A stretch of DNA of 64,000 nt from contig PVBP01000005.1 in NCBI GenBank assembly GCA_002995625.1, forward strand, positions 1 to 64,000. Reading direction: 5' to 3'. Positions 41,104 through 50,202 of this stretch are shown one piece after another. The DNA is from Lysobacteraceae bacterium. Lineage in GTDB: Bacteria; Pseudomonadota; Gammaproteobacteria; Xanthomonadales; Ahniellaceae. Below the pieces are notes generated by a model. It searched no databases. It was given only the letters and a program-made list of their open reading frames with translations, and was not told where the DNA came from. Numbering within the stretch: the first letter of the stretch is position 1; the number at the start of each line of letters is the position of its first letter. The position numbers and the translations under genes are program-made.

Positions 41104-44100
41104 ATGCTCCTCCTCGATGGGCAGCCCGCCCTGTCGCCGTTCCGGATCGAGCGCCTGAACGACCGGCTCGAGACGGCCGGCGTGCCGATCCGGGTCGCGG
41201 CGGCGCGGTTCCTCTATCTGGTCGACGCCGATCCGCTGGATCCGGAGGACACCGCCCGCGCGCTCGAGATCCTCGAGGCCGTCGGCGCGGCTGCCCCGCT
41301 CGCGGCCGGCGAACGGCTCATCGTGCCGCGGCTCGGGACGCTGTCGCCGTGGTCGTCGAAGGCGACCGAGATCCTGACCGGATGCGGCCTGCCGATCCGG
41401 CGCGTCGAGCGTGGGACCCGGGTCGCGCTGGATGGCCTCGCGCACGCAGATCCGGGCGCGATCGCCGCGGCACTCGCGATCGTCTCCGACCCGATGACCG
41501 AGTCGGTGCTCGACGCGCTCGAGGCCGCGCCGCGCGTGTTCGAGCGCGGCCAGGCCGGGCCGCTCGGCAGCGTGGCCCTCGGGCCGGACCCGGTCGCGGC
41601 GCTCGCCGACGCCAACCGGACGCTGGGCCTCGCGCTGTCGCCGGACGAGATCGAGTACCTCGCCGAGCATTACGGGCGCCTCAAGCGCGATCCGACCGAC
41701 GCCGAGCTGATGATGTTCGCGCAGGCGAACTCCGAGCACTGCCGCCACAAGGTCTTCAATGCCAGCTTCACGATCGACGGCGTGCCGCAGGAGCGCTCGC
41801 TGTTCCAGATGATCCGCCACACGCACGCGGCGTCGCCGGCGCACACGCTGTCGGCCTATGCCGACAATGCGGCGGTGATCGAGGGCTCGGTCGGCGTGCG
41901 CTTCGCGCCCGATCCGGCGGACCGCACGTGGCGCGCGAGCCGCGAGGCGATTCCGTACGCGATCAAGGTCGAGACCCACAACCATCCGACCGCGATCGCG
42001 CCGTATCCGGGCGCGGCGACCGGCTCGGGCGGCGAGATCCGCGACGAGGGCGCGACCGGCCGCGGCGCGAAGCCGAAGGCTGGCCTGGTCGGCTTCTCGG
42101 TCTCGCACCTGCGCATCCCGGGCCTGCCGCGGCCGTGGGAAACGGAGCGGCCGCTGCCGCCGCGGATGGCGAGCGCGCTCGAGATCATGCGCGACGGCCC
42201 GATCGGCGCCGCCGCGTTCAACAACGAGTTCGGGCGGCCGGCGCTGGCCGGCTATTTCCGCAGCTTCGAGGTCGAGGGCCGCGAGCCCGGCCTCGTCCGC
42301 GGCTACGACAAGCCGATCATGCTGGCCGGCGGGCTCGCGAACCTTGGCGCCGACCACATCGCGAAGGGCACGCTCGGGCCGGGCGACGCGGTGGTCGTGA
42401 TCGGCGGTCCGTCGATGCTGATCGGACTCGGCGGCGGCGCGGCGAGCTCGGTCGCCGGTGGCGACTCGAGCGCCGAGCTCGACTTCGCCTCGGTCCAGCG
42501 CGACAACGCCGAGATGCAGCGGCGCTGCCAGGAGCTGATCGAGCGCTGCCGCGCGCTCGGGCCCGACAACCCGATCGTGACGATCCACGACGTCGGTGCC
42601 GGCGGCCTGTCGAACGCGATCCCGGAACTGCTGCACGACTCCGGCGTCGGCGGCGTGATCGAGCTGCGCCGGATCCCGAGCGCCGATCCCTCGCTGTCGC
42701 CGATGCAGCTGTGGTGCAACGAGTCGCAGGAGCGCTACGTGCTCGGCGTGCGCGCCGAACGCCTCGCCGAGCTCGAGGCGATGGCGGCGGTCGAGCGCTG
42801 CCCGCTGGCCGTGGTCGGCCACGCCACGGCCGACACCACGCTGCGCGTGCTCGACGCCGACGGGCGGCCTGCGCCGGTCGACCTGCCGCTGCCGATGCTG
42901 CTCGGCAAGCCGCCGCGGATGCATCGCGACACGCGCCGGGTCGCGTCGCGATACCCGAGGCGCGTCGAGCTCGACGGCATCGCGTTCGGCGACGCCGTCG
43001 ACCGCGTGCTGCGGCATCCGACGGTCGGCTCGAAGTCGTTCCTGGTCACGATCGGCGACCGCACGGTCGGGGGCCTGTGCCATCGCGATCCGATGGTCGG
43101 CCGCTGGCAGCTGCCGGTGGCCGACTGCGCGGTCACGCTGCTCGACTTCGATGGCGTCGCCGGCGAGGCCTTCGCGATCGGCGAGCGTACGCCGCTCGCG
43201 CTGCTCGACGCCGCGGCGGCGGCGCGGATGGCGGTCGGCGAGGCGATCACGAACCTGCTCGCCGCCCCGATCGCCGGGCTCGGCGAGGTGCGCCTGTCCG
43301 CCAACTGGATGGCGGCGGTCGCGCATCCGGGCGAGGATGCGGCGCTCTACGACGCGGTGCGGGCGGTCGCGCTCGAGCTGTGTCCGGCGCTCGGCATCTC
43401 GATCCCGGTCGGCAAGGACTCGCTGTCGATGCAGGCGCGCTGGCGCGACGCCGGCGGCGAGCAGCGCGTGGTCTCGCCGGTCTCGCTCATCGTCTCGGCC
43501 TTCGCGCGGGTCGCCGACGTGCGTGGCGCGCGGACGCCCGAACTCCGGCTCGACGCCGGCGAGACCGAGCTCTGGCTGCTGGACCTCGGCGCCGGCCGCG
43601 ACCGGCTCGGCGGTTCGATCCTGGTCCAGTGCCTCGGCCGCTTCGGCGGCGAGCCGCCGGATCTCGACGATCCCACCCGGCTCGTGGCCTTCGCGGCCGC
43701 CGTGCGCGAGCTCGCGGCGCGCGGGCTCGCGCTCGCCTACCACGACCGCTCCGACGGCGGCGCGCTGATCGCCGCGCTCGAGATGGCCTTTGCCGCGCGC
43801 GCGGGCCTTGCGATCGAGCTACCGGACGACGCCGATCCGCTCGCGGCCCTCTTCGCCGAGGAACTCGGCGCGCTCGTGCAGGCGCGGGTCGCCGATCGCG
43901 ACGCGGTCGCGGCGGTGCTCGCGCGGCATGGCGTCGCCGCCTGCGCGCGGCGCTTCGCGACCGTCGATGCCGGCGATGCGATCGTCGTCCGGCAGGGCGG
44001 GGCGGAACTCGGTCGCTGGAAACGGCTGGACCTCCTCGCGCGCTGGCACGAGACCAGCCACGCGATCCAGCGACTGCGCGACGATCCGGCCTCGGCCGAC

Positions 44101-44967
44101 GAGGAGCGCGCGGCGCTGCTCGACCCGGCGGATCCCGGCCTCGGCTGGGCACCGGCCTTCGACCCGGCCGAGGACGTCGCCGCGCCGATGATCGCGACCG
44201 GCCACCGGCCGCGGGTCGCGATCCTGCGCGAGCAGGGCGTCAACGGCCAGGTCGAGATGGCCGCGGCCTTCGACCGCGCCGGCTTCGCCGCGGTCGACGT
44301 GCACATGAGCGAGCTGGTCGCCGGCACGCGCCGGCTCGACGGGTTCGTCGGACTCGCGGCGTGCGGCGGATTCTCGTACGGCGACGTGCTCGGCGCCGGG
44401 CGCGGCTGGGCGACGATGATCCGGCACCATCCGGCGCTCGCCGACGCCTTCCGTGTGTTCCTCGCCGATCCGACGCGCTTCGCGCTCGGGGTCTGCAACG
44501 GCTGCCAGATGCTGGCCCAGCTCGCCGACCTCGTGCCCGGCGCCGCGCACTGGCCGCGCTTCCGGCGCAACCGCTCCGAGCAGTACGAGGCGCGGCTGGT
44601 GATGGTCGAGGTGCTCGAGTCGCCGTCGATTCTGCTGGCCGGCATGGCGGGATCGCGGCTGCCGGTCGTCGTCGCGCACGGCGAGGGCCGCGCGGTCTTC
44701 GCCGCCGACGCCGATCCGGCAAGGGCCCATGCCTGCCTGCGCTACGTCGATGGCCAGGGCCGGCCGGCCGCGACCTATCCGGCCAACCCGAACGGCTCGC
44801 CCGACGGGCTGACCGGATTCACCAGCGGCGACGGCCGCGTGACGATCCTGATGCCGCATCCGGAGCGCGTGTTCCGCCGGCTGCAGTTCTCGTGGGCGCC
44901 GGTCGACGGCCCCGACGAGTCCCCGTGGTTCCGGATGTTCCGCAACGCCCGGGTCTGGGTGGGCTGA
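41104..44967 (+). CDS. purL: Phosphoribosylformylglycinamidine synthase, single-chain PurL
   Basis: This 1287-residue enzyme performs the fourth step of purine synthesis, converting FGAR, ATP and glutamine to FGAM. It contains the N-terminal PurS-like domain, the linker, the FGAM synthetase domains (MMFAQANSEHCRHKVFNASF; IKVETHNHPTAIAPYPGAATGSGGEIRDEG; HDVGAGGLSNAIPEL) and a C-terminal glutamine amidotransferase domain. The latter shows RVAILREQGVNGQVEMAAAF, the nucleophile Cys in ALGVCNGCQML and the His/Glu pair in MPHPERVFR. Length agrees with the E. coli large PurL (1295). The gene stands alone between a terminator and the type II secretion operon. Confidence 0.98.
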   Translation: MLLLDGQPALSPFRIERLNDRLETAGVPIRVAAARFLYLVDADPLDPEDTARALEILEAVGAAAPLAAGERLIVPRLGTLSPWSSKATEILTGCGLPIRRVERGTRVALDGLAHADPGAIAAALAIVSDPMTESVLDALEAAPRVFERGQAGPLGSVALGPDPVAALADANRTLGLALSPDEIEYLAEHYGRLKRDPTDAELMMFAQANSEHCRHKVFNASFTIDGVPQERSLFQMIRHTHAASPAHTLSAYADNAAVIEGSVGVRFAPDPADRTWRASREAIPYAIKVETHNHPTAIAPYPGAATGSGGEIRDEGATGRGAKPKAGLVGFSVSHLRIPGLPRPWETERPLPPRMASALEIMRDGPIGAAAFNNEFGRPALAGYFRSFEVEGREPGLVRGYDKPIMLAGGLANLGADHIAKGTLGPGDAVVVIGGPSMLIGLGGGAASSVAGGDSSAELDFASVQRDNAEMQRRCQELIERCRALGPDNPIVTIHDVGAGGLSNAIPELLHDSGVGGVIELRRIPSADPSLSPMQLWCNESQERYVLGVRAERLAELEAMAAVERCPLAVVGHATADTTLRVLDADGRPAPVDLPLPMLLGKPPRMHRDTRRVASRYPRRVELDGIAFGDAVDRVLRHPTVGSKSFLVTIGDRTVGGLCHRDPMVGRWQLPVADCAVTLLDFDGVAGEAFAIGERTPLALLDAAAAARMAVGEAITNLLAAPIAGLGEVRLSANWMAAVAHPGEDAALYDAVRAVALELCPALGISIPVGKDSLSMQARWRDAGGEQRVVSPVSLIVSAFARVADVRGARTPELRLDAGETELWLLDLGAGRDRLGGSILVQCLGRFGGEPPDLDDPTRLVAFAAAVRELAARGLALAYHDRSDGGALIAALEMAFAARAGLAIELPDDADPLAALFAEELGALVQARVADRDAVAAVLARHGVAACARRFATVDAGDAIVVRQGGAELGRWKRLDLLARWHETSHAIQRLRDDPASADEERAALLDPADPGLGWAPAFDPAEDVAAPMIATGHRPRVAILREQGVNGQVEMAAAFDRAGFAAVDVHMSELVAGTRRLDGFVGLAACGGFSYGDVLGAGRGWATMIRHHPALADAFRVFLADPTRFALGVCNGCQMLAQLADLVPGAAHWPRFRRNRSEQYEARLVMVEVLESPSILLAGMAGSRLPVVVAHGEGRAVFAADADPARAHACLRYVDGQGRPAATYPANPNGSPDGLTGFTSGDGRVTILMPHPERVFRRLQFSWAPVDGPDESPWFRMFRNARVWVG

Positions 44968-45004
44968 CCCTCGCCGCCGCTCCGAGATCGTCGAAGGCCC
45001 CTGA

Positions 45005-45010
45005 TACCCT
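45005..45010 (+). promoter_or_regulatory. -10-like TACCCT 6 nt before the membrane protein ATG (leaderless promoter)
   Basis: TACCCT (TANNNT), then CACGTC, then ATG. No ribosome binding site. This would be the promoter of the whole secretion operon. Confidence 0.4.
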
Positions 45011-45016
45011 CACGTC

Positions 45017-45724
45017 ATGGCGAGCGATCCCACCCCCGCGACCCCGGCCGAGGAGCCGGTCAGCGTCAAGCAGTTCTTCATCCAGGCGGTGCTGTGGCTG
45101 CCGCTGGCGTTCTTCCTCTGGTACCTGCTGCGGACCGCGGTCGTCGCGCTGCCGGTCCAGCTGGCCGGCTTCGCGCTCGAACGCGGCCTGCCGGACGTGG
45201 TCGCGAAGGTCGAACAGGACCTGCTCGCGGACAAGGACGGCGTGCCGCAGCCGACGATGGTGATCACGACCACGCTGCCGGCGACCGGCGTCGCGCCGAA
45301 CGAGTTCGGCGACCTGCCGTTCCAGGCGACCACGGTCGAGCCGCTCTTGTTCTGCTACGGCCTCGCCGTGTTCGTCGGCCTCGTGATGGCGACGCCGCTC
45401 ACGTGGCGCCAGACCTTCGCGCAGTGGATCGCAGGCTGGCTGATCCTGGTGCCGGTCCAGGCCTTCGGCATTGCGGCCGCGGGCTTGAAGCAGCTCAGCT
45501 TCGATTCCGGGGACGCCTTGCGGGTGATGGTCGACAACGCCGGTTTCTCGCAGGCCGTGATCGCGTACTGCTACCAGCTCGGCTACCTGATGCTGCCGCC
45601 GGTGGTGCCGGTGGTGCTGTGGATCCTGTTCAACCGGCGCTTCGTCGAGGCGATCGCGGGCCCGGTCTTCACGCGCGCCGCGGAACCTGCCGGCGTCCGC
45701 GATGGTCGTAGCGGACGATCCTGA
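45017..45724 (+). CDS. Uncharacterised four-helix membrane protein heading the T2SS operon
   Basis: This 235-residue protein has four predicted membrane helices: FFIQAVLWLPLAFFLWYLL, VEPLLFCYGLAVFVGLVMATPL, WIAGWLILVPVQAFGIAAAGL and LMLPPVVPVVLWILF. A 70-residue loop lies between helix 1 and 2, and Cys residues sit in FCYGL and AYCYQL. The topology and the WLPLxFFLWY start resemble the membrane proteins annotated as exosortase H-associated, and the window does encode an IPTL-CTERM-like protein, but this link is speculative. It ends 10 nt before gspE, so the two are likely co-transcribed. No function is assigned. Confidence 0.7.
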   Translation: MASDPTPATPAEEPVSVKQFFIQAVLWLPLAFFLWYLLRTAVVALPVQLAGFALERGLPDVVAKVEQDLLADKDGVPQPTMVITTTLPATGVAPNEFGDLPFQATTVEPLLFCYGLAVFVGLVMATPLTWRQTFAQWIAGWLILVPVQAFGIAAAGLKQLSFDSGDALRVMVDNAGFSQAVIAYCYQLGYLMLPPVVPVVLWILFNRRFVEAIAGPVFTRAAEPAGVRDGRSGRS

Positions 45725-45734
45725 GTACCGTCCG

Positions 45735-47465
45735 ATGAACGCCCAGATCGCCGAACGCCCCGAGAGCGCGGCCGCGACACCGGTCGACGAACGCATCGCC
45801 CAGCTGCTGATCGAGCGGGGCCGGCTCAAGGAAGCCGACCTGGTCCGCGCCCGGCGCCTCTACGACGAGGACCCGAAGGGCAGCCTGATCGAACTGATGG
45901 CGCGGCTCGGGCTCGTCTCCGAGCGCGACGCGGTCGAGGCCACGGCCGACGTGCTGAAGCTGCCGCTGGTCGCGGCCAAGGACTGCCCCGACCAGCCGCC
46001 GCCGTCGGTGCAGGTCTCGACCCGGTTCCTCAAGGCCCATCGCGTGGTGCCGTTCGCCGAGACCGAGACCACGGTCGAGGCGATGGTCGCCAATCCGCTC
46101 GATCCCTATCCGGTCGAGGCGCTCGGGCTCGCCTGCGGCAAGGCGGTCACGGTGCGGGTCGGGCTGCCGAGCGAGATCGACGCGCTGATCGAGCGCTACT
46201 ACGGCTCGGGCCGCAGCGCGATGGGCACGATCGTCGAGAACCTCTCGGAGGACGCGACCCGCAGCGAGGACGACGTCGAGCACCTGCGCGACCTCGCGTC
46301 CGAGGCGCCGGTGATCCGGCTGGTCAACCTGATCATCCAGCGCGCGGTCGAGGCGCGCGCCTCGGACATCCACGTCGAGCCGTTCGAGAACCGGCTCAAG
46401 GTGCGCTACCGCATCGACGGCGTGCTCGAGGAGGTCGAGGCGCCGCCCGCATCGAGCACCGCGGCCGTGATCTCGCGCATCAAGATCATGGCCAAGCTCA
46501 ACATCGCCGAGCGCCGGCTGCCGCAGGACGGCCGGATCATGCTGCGGGTCCAGGGCAAGGAGCTCGACCTGCGCGTCTCGACCGTGCCGACCAGCTACGG
46601 CGAGTCGGTCGTGATGCGCATCCTCGACCGCGAGAGCGTGGTGCTGGACTTCCACGCGCTCGGCTTCACCGACGAGTTCCTGCCGCGGTTCCTCAAGGTG
46701 CTCGAGATGCCGCACGGGATCATCCTCGTGACCGGTCCGACCGGCTCCGGCAAGACCACGACGCTCTACACCGCGCTGTCGAAGCTCAACACGCCGGACG
46801 TCAAGATCATCACCGTCGAGGACCCGGTCGAGTACCAGCTCGAGGGCGTCAACCAGATCCAGGCCAAGCCCCAGATCGGCCTCGACTTCGCGCACGCGCT
46901 GCGCTCGATCGTGCGCCAGGACCCCGACATCATCATGATCGGCGAGATGCGCGACCTCGAGACCGCGCGGATCGCGATCCAGTCGGCGCTGACCGGGCAC
47001 CTGGTGCTGTCGACGCTGCACACCAACAATGCCGCCGGCGGCGTCACCCGGATGCTCGACATGGGGGTCGAGGACTACCTGCTGACCTCGACCGTCAACG
47101 GCATCCTCGCGCAGCGCCTCGTGCGCAAGCTCGAGCCGACCCACGCCGAGCGCTACGAGGCGATGCCCGAGGTGGTCGAGGAGTTCGGGCTGCGCCGGTT
47201 CCAGCCCGAAGGTCCGATCCACCTGTACCGCCCGAAGCCGTCGGCGCTGACGCCGACCGGCTACCTCGGCCGCACGACGATCATGGAGTTCCTCGTCGTC
47301 ACCGATCCGATCCGCCGGCTCATCATGCAGCACGCCGGCATGGGCGAGATCGAGGACCAGGCGCGCCGCGAGGGCATGCGCACGATGTACGAGGACGGGC
47401 TCGTGAAGGCGATGGCCGGCATCACGACGATCGAGGAGGTCCTGCGCGTGACGCAGGAGGCGTGA
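45735..47465 (+). CDS. gspE: Type II secretion ATPase GspE (XpsE type), without zinc Cys motif
   Basis: This 576-residue ATPase drives pseudopilus assembly at the inner membrane. It has an N-terminal GspE_N region (binding GspL), Walker A GPTGSGKTTTL (about residues 334-344), Asp box EDPVEYQLEGVNQIQ, Walker B IIMIGEMRDLETA and His box LSTLHTNNAAG. The C-terminal subdomain that normally binds zinc through two CxxC pairs has none: the positions read KLEPTHAERYE and KPSALTPTGYLGRT. The domain shape is kept, but zinc cannot be held by those residues. ATG 45735 gives the usual N terminus; an upstream ATG at 45702 overlaps the previous gene. Confidence 0.96.
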   Translation: MNAQIAERPESAAATPVDERIAQLLIERGRLKEADLVRARRLYDEDPKGSLIELMARLGLVSERDAVEATADVLKLPLVAAKDCPDQPPPSVQVSTRFLKAHRVVPFAETETTVEAMVANPLDPYPVEALGLACGKAVTVRVGLPSEIDALIERYYGSGRSAMGTIVENLSEDATRSEDDVEHLRDLASEAPVIRLVNLIIQRAVEARASDIHVEPFENRLKVRYRIDGVLEEVEAPPASSTAAVISRIKIMAKLNIAERRLPQDGRIMLRVQGKELDLRVSTVPTSYGESVVMRILDRESVVLDFHALGFTDEFLPRFLKVLEMPHGIILVTGPTGSGKTTTLYTALSKLNTPDVKIITVEDPVEYQLEGVNQIQAKPQIGLDFAHALRSIVRQDPDIIMIGEMRDLETARIAIQSALTGHLVLSTLHTNNAAGGVTRMLDMGVEDYLLTSTVNGILAQRLVRKLEPTHAERYEAMPEVVEEFGLRRFQPEGPIHLYRPKPSALTPTGYLGRTTIMEFLVVTDPIRRLIMQHAGMGEIEDQARREGMRTMYEDGLVKAMAGITTIEEVLRVTQEA

Positions 47466-47511
47466 GGATGGACCGCGTCGCCGCGCCGTGCGGCCATCGG
47501 GCCTGACCGCG

Positions 47512-48723
47512 ATGCCGCTCTACCGCTACAAGGCGATCGGTCCGAACGGCGAGGCCGTCGAGGGGCAGATGGACGCCGCCTCGCGCGAGGAGGTCGTCGG
47601 CCGGCTGCAGGACGCCGGCAACCTGCTGCTCGAGGCGAGCGAGGCGGGTGCCGGTGGAACCGGGCTCGGCGCGATGTTCCGAAGCGCCGAGATGACCCCG
47701 GCCGAGATCAACGCCTTCACGCAGCAGCTGGCCACGCTGCTCGGCGCCGGCCAGCCGCTCGACCGCGCGCTGCAGATCCTGCTCGACCTCCCGGACCGCG
47801 AGAGCGCCCGCCAGGTCATCAACCGGATCCGCGAGGCGGTGCGCGGCGGCACCTCGCTGTCGGCCGCGCTCGAGCAGCAGCACGGCGTGTTCTCGCGCCT
47901 GTACGTGAACATGGTCCGCGCCGGCGAGGTCTCGGGATCGCTCCACGACACGCTGTCGCGGCTGACCGAATACCTCGACCGGATGCGCAACCTCCGCGCC
48001 AGCGTGGTCAACGCGCTGATCTACCCGGCGATCATCCTGACCGCGGTGCTGGGTCTCGTCCTGCTGCTGATGTTCTACGTGGTCCCGCAGTTCAAGCCGA
48101 TCTTCGCCGACCTCGGCGGCGAGCTGCCGTTCCTGACCCGGATGCTGCTCGGTGCTTCCGACCTGCTGCAGGGCTGGTGGTGGGTCGGCATCGCGATGAT
48201 CGTCGGGACCGCGTGGTGGCTGCGCCGGCAGTGGCTCGATCCCGACCGTCGCCGCGACCTGTCCGAGCGGATCCTCGCGATGGGCGCGCTCGGACGGCTG
48301 GTGCAGAAGATCGAGACCGCGCGCATGGCGCGGACTCTGGGAACTCTCGTCCGCAACGGCGTTCCATTGCTGACGGCGCTGTCGATCGTCCGCAACGTGG
48401 TCGGCAACGTGGTCATGGCCGAGGCCGTGGACCGCGCCGCGGAGGACGTGAAGGTCGGATCGGGGCTCGCGTGGTCGCTCGGCCAGACCAGGCGCTTTCC
48501 GAGGCTCGCCCTGCAGATGATCCAGGTCGGCGAGGAGTCGGGCGAACTCGAGGCGATGCTCGGCCGGGTCGCGGACACCTTCGACCTCGAGGTCCGCAAC
48601 GCGGTCGACCGGCTGGTCGCGCTGATGGTCCCGGTGGTGACCGCGATCCTCGGCGTGGTGGTGCTGATCGTGATGGTCGCGATCCTGGTGCCGCTGCTCG
48701 GCGTGAGCCAGAACATCGGATGA
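47512..48723 (+). CDS. gspF: Type II secretion inner-membrane platform protein GspF
   Basis: This 403-residue polytopic protein forms the assembly platform that couples GspE to pseudopilin insertion. It starts MPLYRYKAIGPNGEAVEG, has two T2SSF domains (NAFTQQLATLLGAGQPLDRALQILLDL and ARTLGTLVRNGVPLLTALSIV), and three membrane helices: YPAIILTAVLGLVLLLMFYVV, LLQGWWWVGIAMIVGTAWWL and PVVTAILGVVVLIVMVAILVPL. Length agrees with the family (about 405). It starts 46 nt after gspE. Confidence 0.97.
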   Translation: MPLYRYKAIGPNGEAVEGQMDAASREEVVGRLQDAGNLLLEASEAGAGGTGLGAMFRSAEMTPAEINAFTQQLATLLGAGQPLDRALQILLDLPDRESARQVINRIREAVRGGTSLSAALEQQHGVFSRLYVNMVRAGEVSGSLHDTLSRLTEYLDRMRNLRASVVNALIYPAIILTAVLGLVLLLMFYVVPQFKPIFADLGGELPFLTRMLLGASDLLQGWWWVGIAMIVGTAWWLRRQWLDPDRRRDLSERILAMGALGRLVQKIETARMARTLGTLVRNGVPLLTALSIVRNVVGNVVMAEAVDRAAEDVKVGSGLAWSLGQTRRFPRLALQMIQVGEESGELEAMLGRVADTFDLEVRNAVDRLVALMVPVVTAILGVVVLIVMVAILVPLLGVSQNIG

Positions 48724-48773
48724 GGACGGGTGCCGCGCACCCCGGAACGGACAAGGCAATGGAGAGTTTGGAC

Positions 48774-49208
48774 ATGCGTCGCAATCCCGGCTTCCGCCGC
48801 GCGCTCGCCGCCGGCCAGCGCGGTTTCACGCTGATGGAGATCCTGATCGTGCTCGCGCTGATCGCGGTCATCTCGACCTTCGTGATCGGCAACGTGATGG
48901 GCGGCTTCTCGAGCGGCCAGGCGAAGGCGGCGCGGGCGCAGCTCTCGACCGTGTCGACCGCGATCGACCGCTTCTATCTCGACAACGGCACGTACCCGAG
49001 CCGGCTCGAGGACCTGGTCACGAAGCCCGGCAACGCTCCGAACTGGTCCGGCCCCTACCTCAAGGCCTCGCAGCTCAAGGATCCGTGGCAGGAGCCGCTG
49101 CAGTACAAGGTCCCGGGCGACCACGGCGACTACGACCTCTGGTCCTACGGTCGCGACAAGCGCGCGGGTGGCGAGGGTGACAACGCCGACATCCGGAACT
49201 GGGATTGA
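48774..49208 (+). CDS. gspG: Major pseudopilin GspG
   Basis: This 144-residue protein is the main subunit of the periplasmic pseudopilus. The type III leader ends in QRG before FTLMEILIVLALIAV, so the prepilin peptidase would cut at G-F with Glu at +5. The C-terminal globular domain has the calcium-site region (SGPYLKASQLKDPWQEPLQY ... YDLWSYGRDKRAGGEGDNADIRNWD) typical of GspG. ATG 48774 is chosen because GGAGAG stands 7 nt before it; an in-frame ATG at 48759 is possible. The prepilin peptidase itself is not in this window. Confidence 0.97.
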   Translation: MRRNPGFRRALAAGQRGFTLMEILIVLALIAVISTFVIGNVMGGFSSGQAKAARAQLSTVSTAIDRFYLDNGTYPSRLEDLVTKPGNAPNWSGPYLKASQLKDPWQEPLQYKVPGDHGDYDLWSYGRDKRAGGEGDNADIRNWD

Positions 49209-49248
49209 CGCGCGCGGCGGTCCCGACGCGCGGCGCGCGCGAGGCGGC

Positions 49249-49725
49249 ATGGGCCGCTCCGGCCTTGGCCTCGTCGCCGCACGGGCCGCGCTCGGCCTCA
49301 CGCTGATCGAGGCGATCGTCGTCGTCGGCCTGATCGCGGTCGGCGTCGCGGCGACCGCCTTCGCGGTCAGCGGGAGCCTCGATTCGCAGCGGATCCAGTC
49401 GGCCGGGCAGGACCTCGTCGCCGCCCTGCGCTACACGCGCGGCAAGGCGATCGTCTCGCGCCAGGCGCAGGCGCTCGAGATCGACGTCGAGGCGCGCTCC
49501 TACAAGGCACCGGAACGCAGCGTCGTGCAGCTGCCGAGGGGCATGGAGATGCGGCTGCTGACCGCGGCGATGGAGCAGACCGGCGAGTCGTCCGGTCGCG
49601 TCCGCTTCTACCCCGACGGCAGCTCGACCGGCGGCCGGGTCAAGCTCGTGCGCGGCGGACGCGCCTGGGACATCGAGATCGCGTGGCTCACCGGCGAGGT
49701 CCGGATGCGGGAGGGCCAGCCATGA
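49249..49725 (+). CDS. gspH: Minor pseudopilin GspH
   Basis: This 158-residue protein has a prepilin-type N terminus with the cleavage site read as ALG-LTLIEAIVVVGLIAV, so Leu rather than Phe would be the first mature residue; Glu at +5 is kept. The globular part shows a GspH pattern (LVAALRYTRGKAIVSRQAQALEID and a beta-rich C terminus with RVRFYPDGSSTGGRVKLV). Minor pseudopilins form the tip that starts pseudopilus assembly. GAGGCGGC precedes ATG 49249; longer in-frame starts overlap gspG. Confidence 0.9.
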   Translation: MGRSGLGLVAARAALGLTLIEAIVVVGLIAVGVAATAFAVSGSLDSQRIQSAGQDLVAALRYTRGKAIVSRQAQALEIDVEARSYKAPERSVVQLPRGMEMRLLTAAMEQTGESSGRVRFYPDGSSTGGRVKLVRGGRAWDIEIAWLTGEVRMREGQP

Positions 49726-50201
49726 GCGTCCGCCCGCGGTTCCCGCCGGCGCGCGGCTTCACGCTGATCGAGATCGTCGCGGCGCTGGTGCTGTTCGCGA
49801 TCGCGCTCGGCATCTTCATGCAGATGACCGGCAACTCGCTGCGCGCGGCGCGCCAGGCGCAGCACTACACGCACGCGGCGCTGCACGCGCAGTCGCTGCT
49901 CGACGCCGCGGGTCACGGCGAGACCCTGCGCGAGGGCGTCACCAGCGGCCGGCTCGACGATGGCACCGAGTGGTCGCTGCGGGTCGAGAAGGCCGATGCG
50001 GCGACGATCGCGATGCCGCAGCCCCAGGGCGCGGGCGGCGTGACCGGCGCGCCCGCGCCGCTGCCACCGGCCGCCGGCGTCACCGAGCCGGTGCCGGTGG
50101 ACCTCTACCGGCTCGAGCTCACGCTCCGCTGGCAGGATGCGCGCGGGCGCCGCGAGGCCGCGTTCTCGACCCTGCGCGCGATCCAGCCCGGAGGCACCTG
50201 A
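49722..50201 (+). CDS. gspI: Minor pseudopilin GspI
   Basis: This 159-residue pseudopilin has the leader MSVRPRFPPARG and mature start FTLIEIVAALVLFAIALGIF. The next segment (NSLRAARQAQHYTHAALHAQSLLDAAG) matches the GspI helix. A Pro/Ala-rich insertion (PQPQGAGGVTGAPAPLPPAAG) lengthens the globular domain. GspI, J and K form the tip complex. Its ATG overlaps the gspH stop (ATGA). Confidence 0.93.
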   Translation: MSVRPRFPPARGFTLIEIVAALVLFAIALGIFMQMTGNSLRAARQAQHYTHAALHAQSLLDAAGHGETLREGVTSGRLDDGTEWSLRVEKADAATIAMPQPQGAGGVTGAPAPLPPAAGVTEPVPVDLYRLELTLRWQDARGRREAAFSTLRAIQPGGT

Positions 50202-50202
50202 G

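Noticed and set aside
41349-45263. A 1304-codon frame overlapping purL in another plus-strand frame
   Set aside because: Arg-rich shadow of purL, which is full-length with all catalytic motifs.
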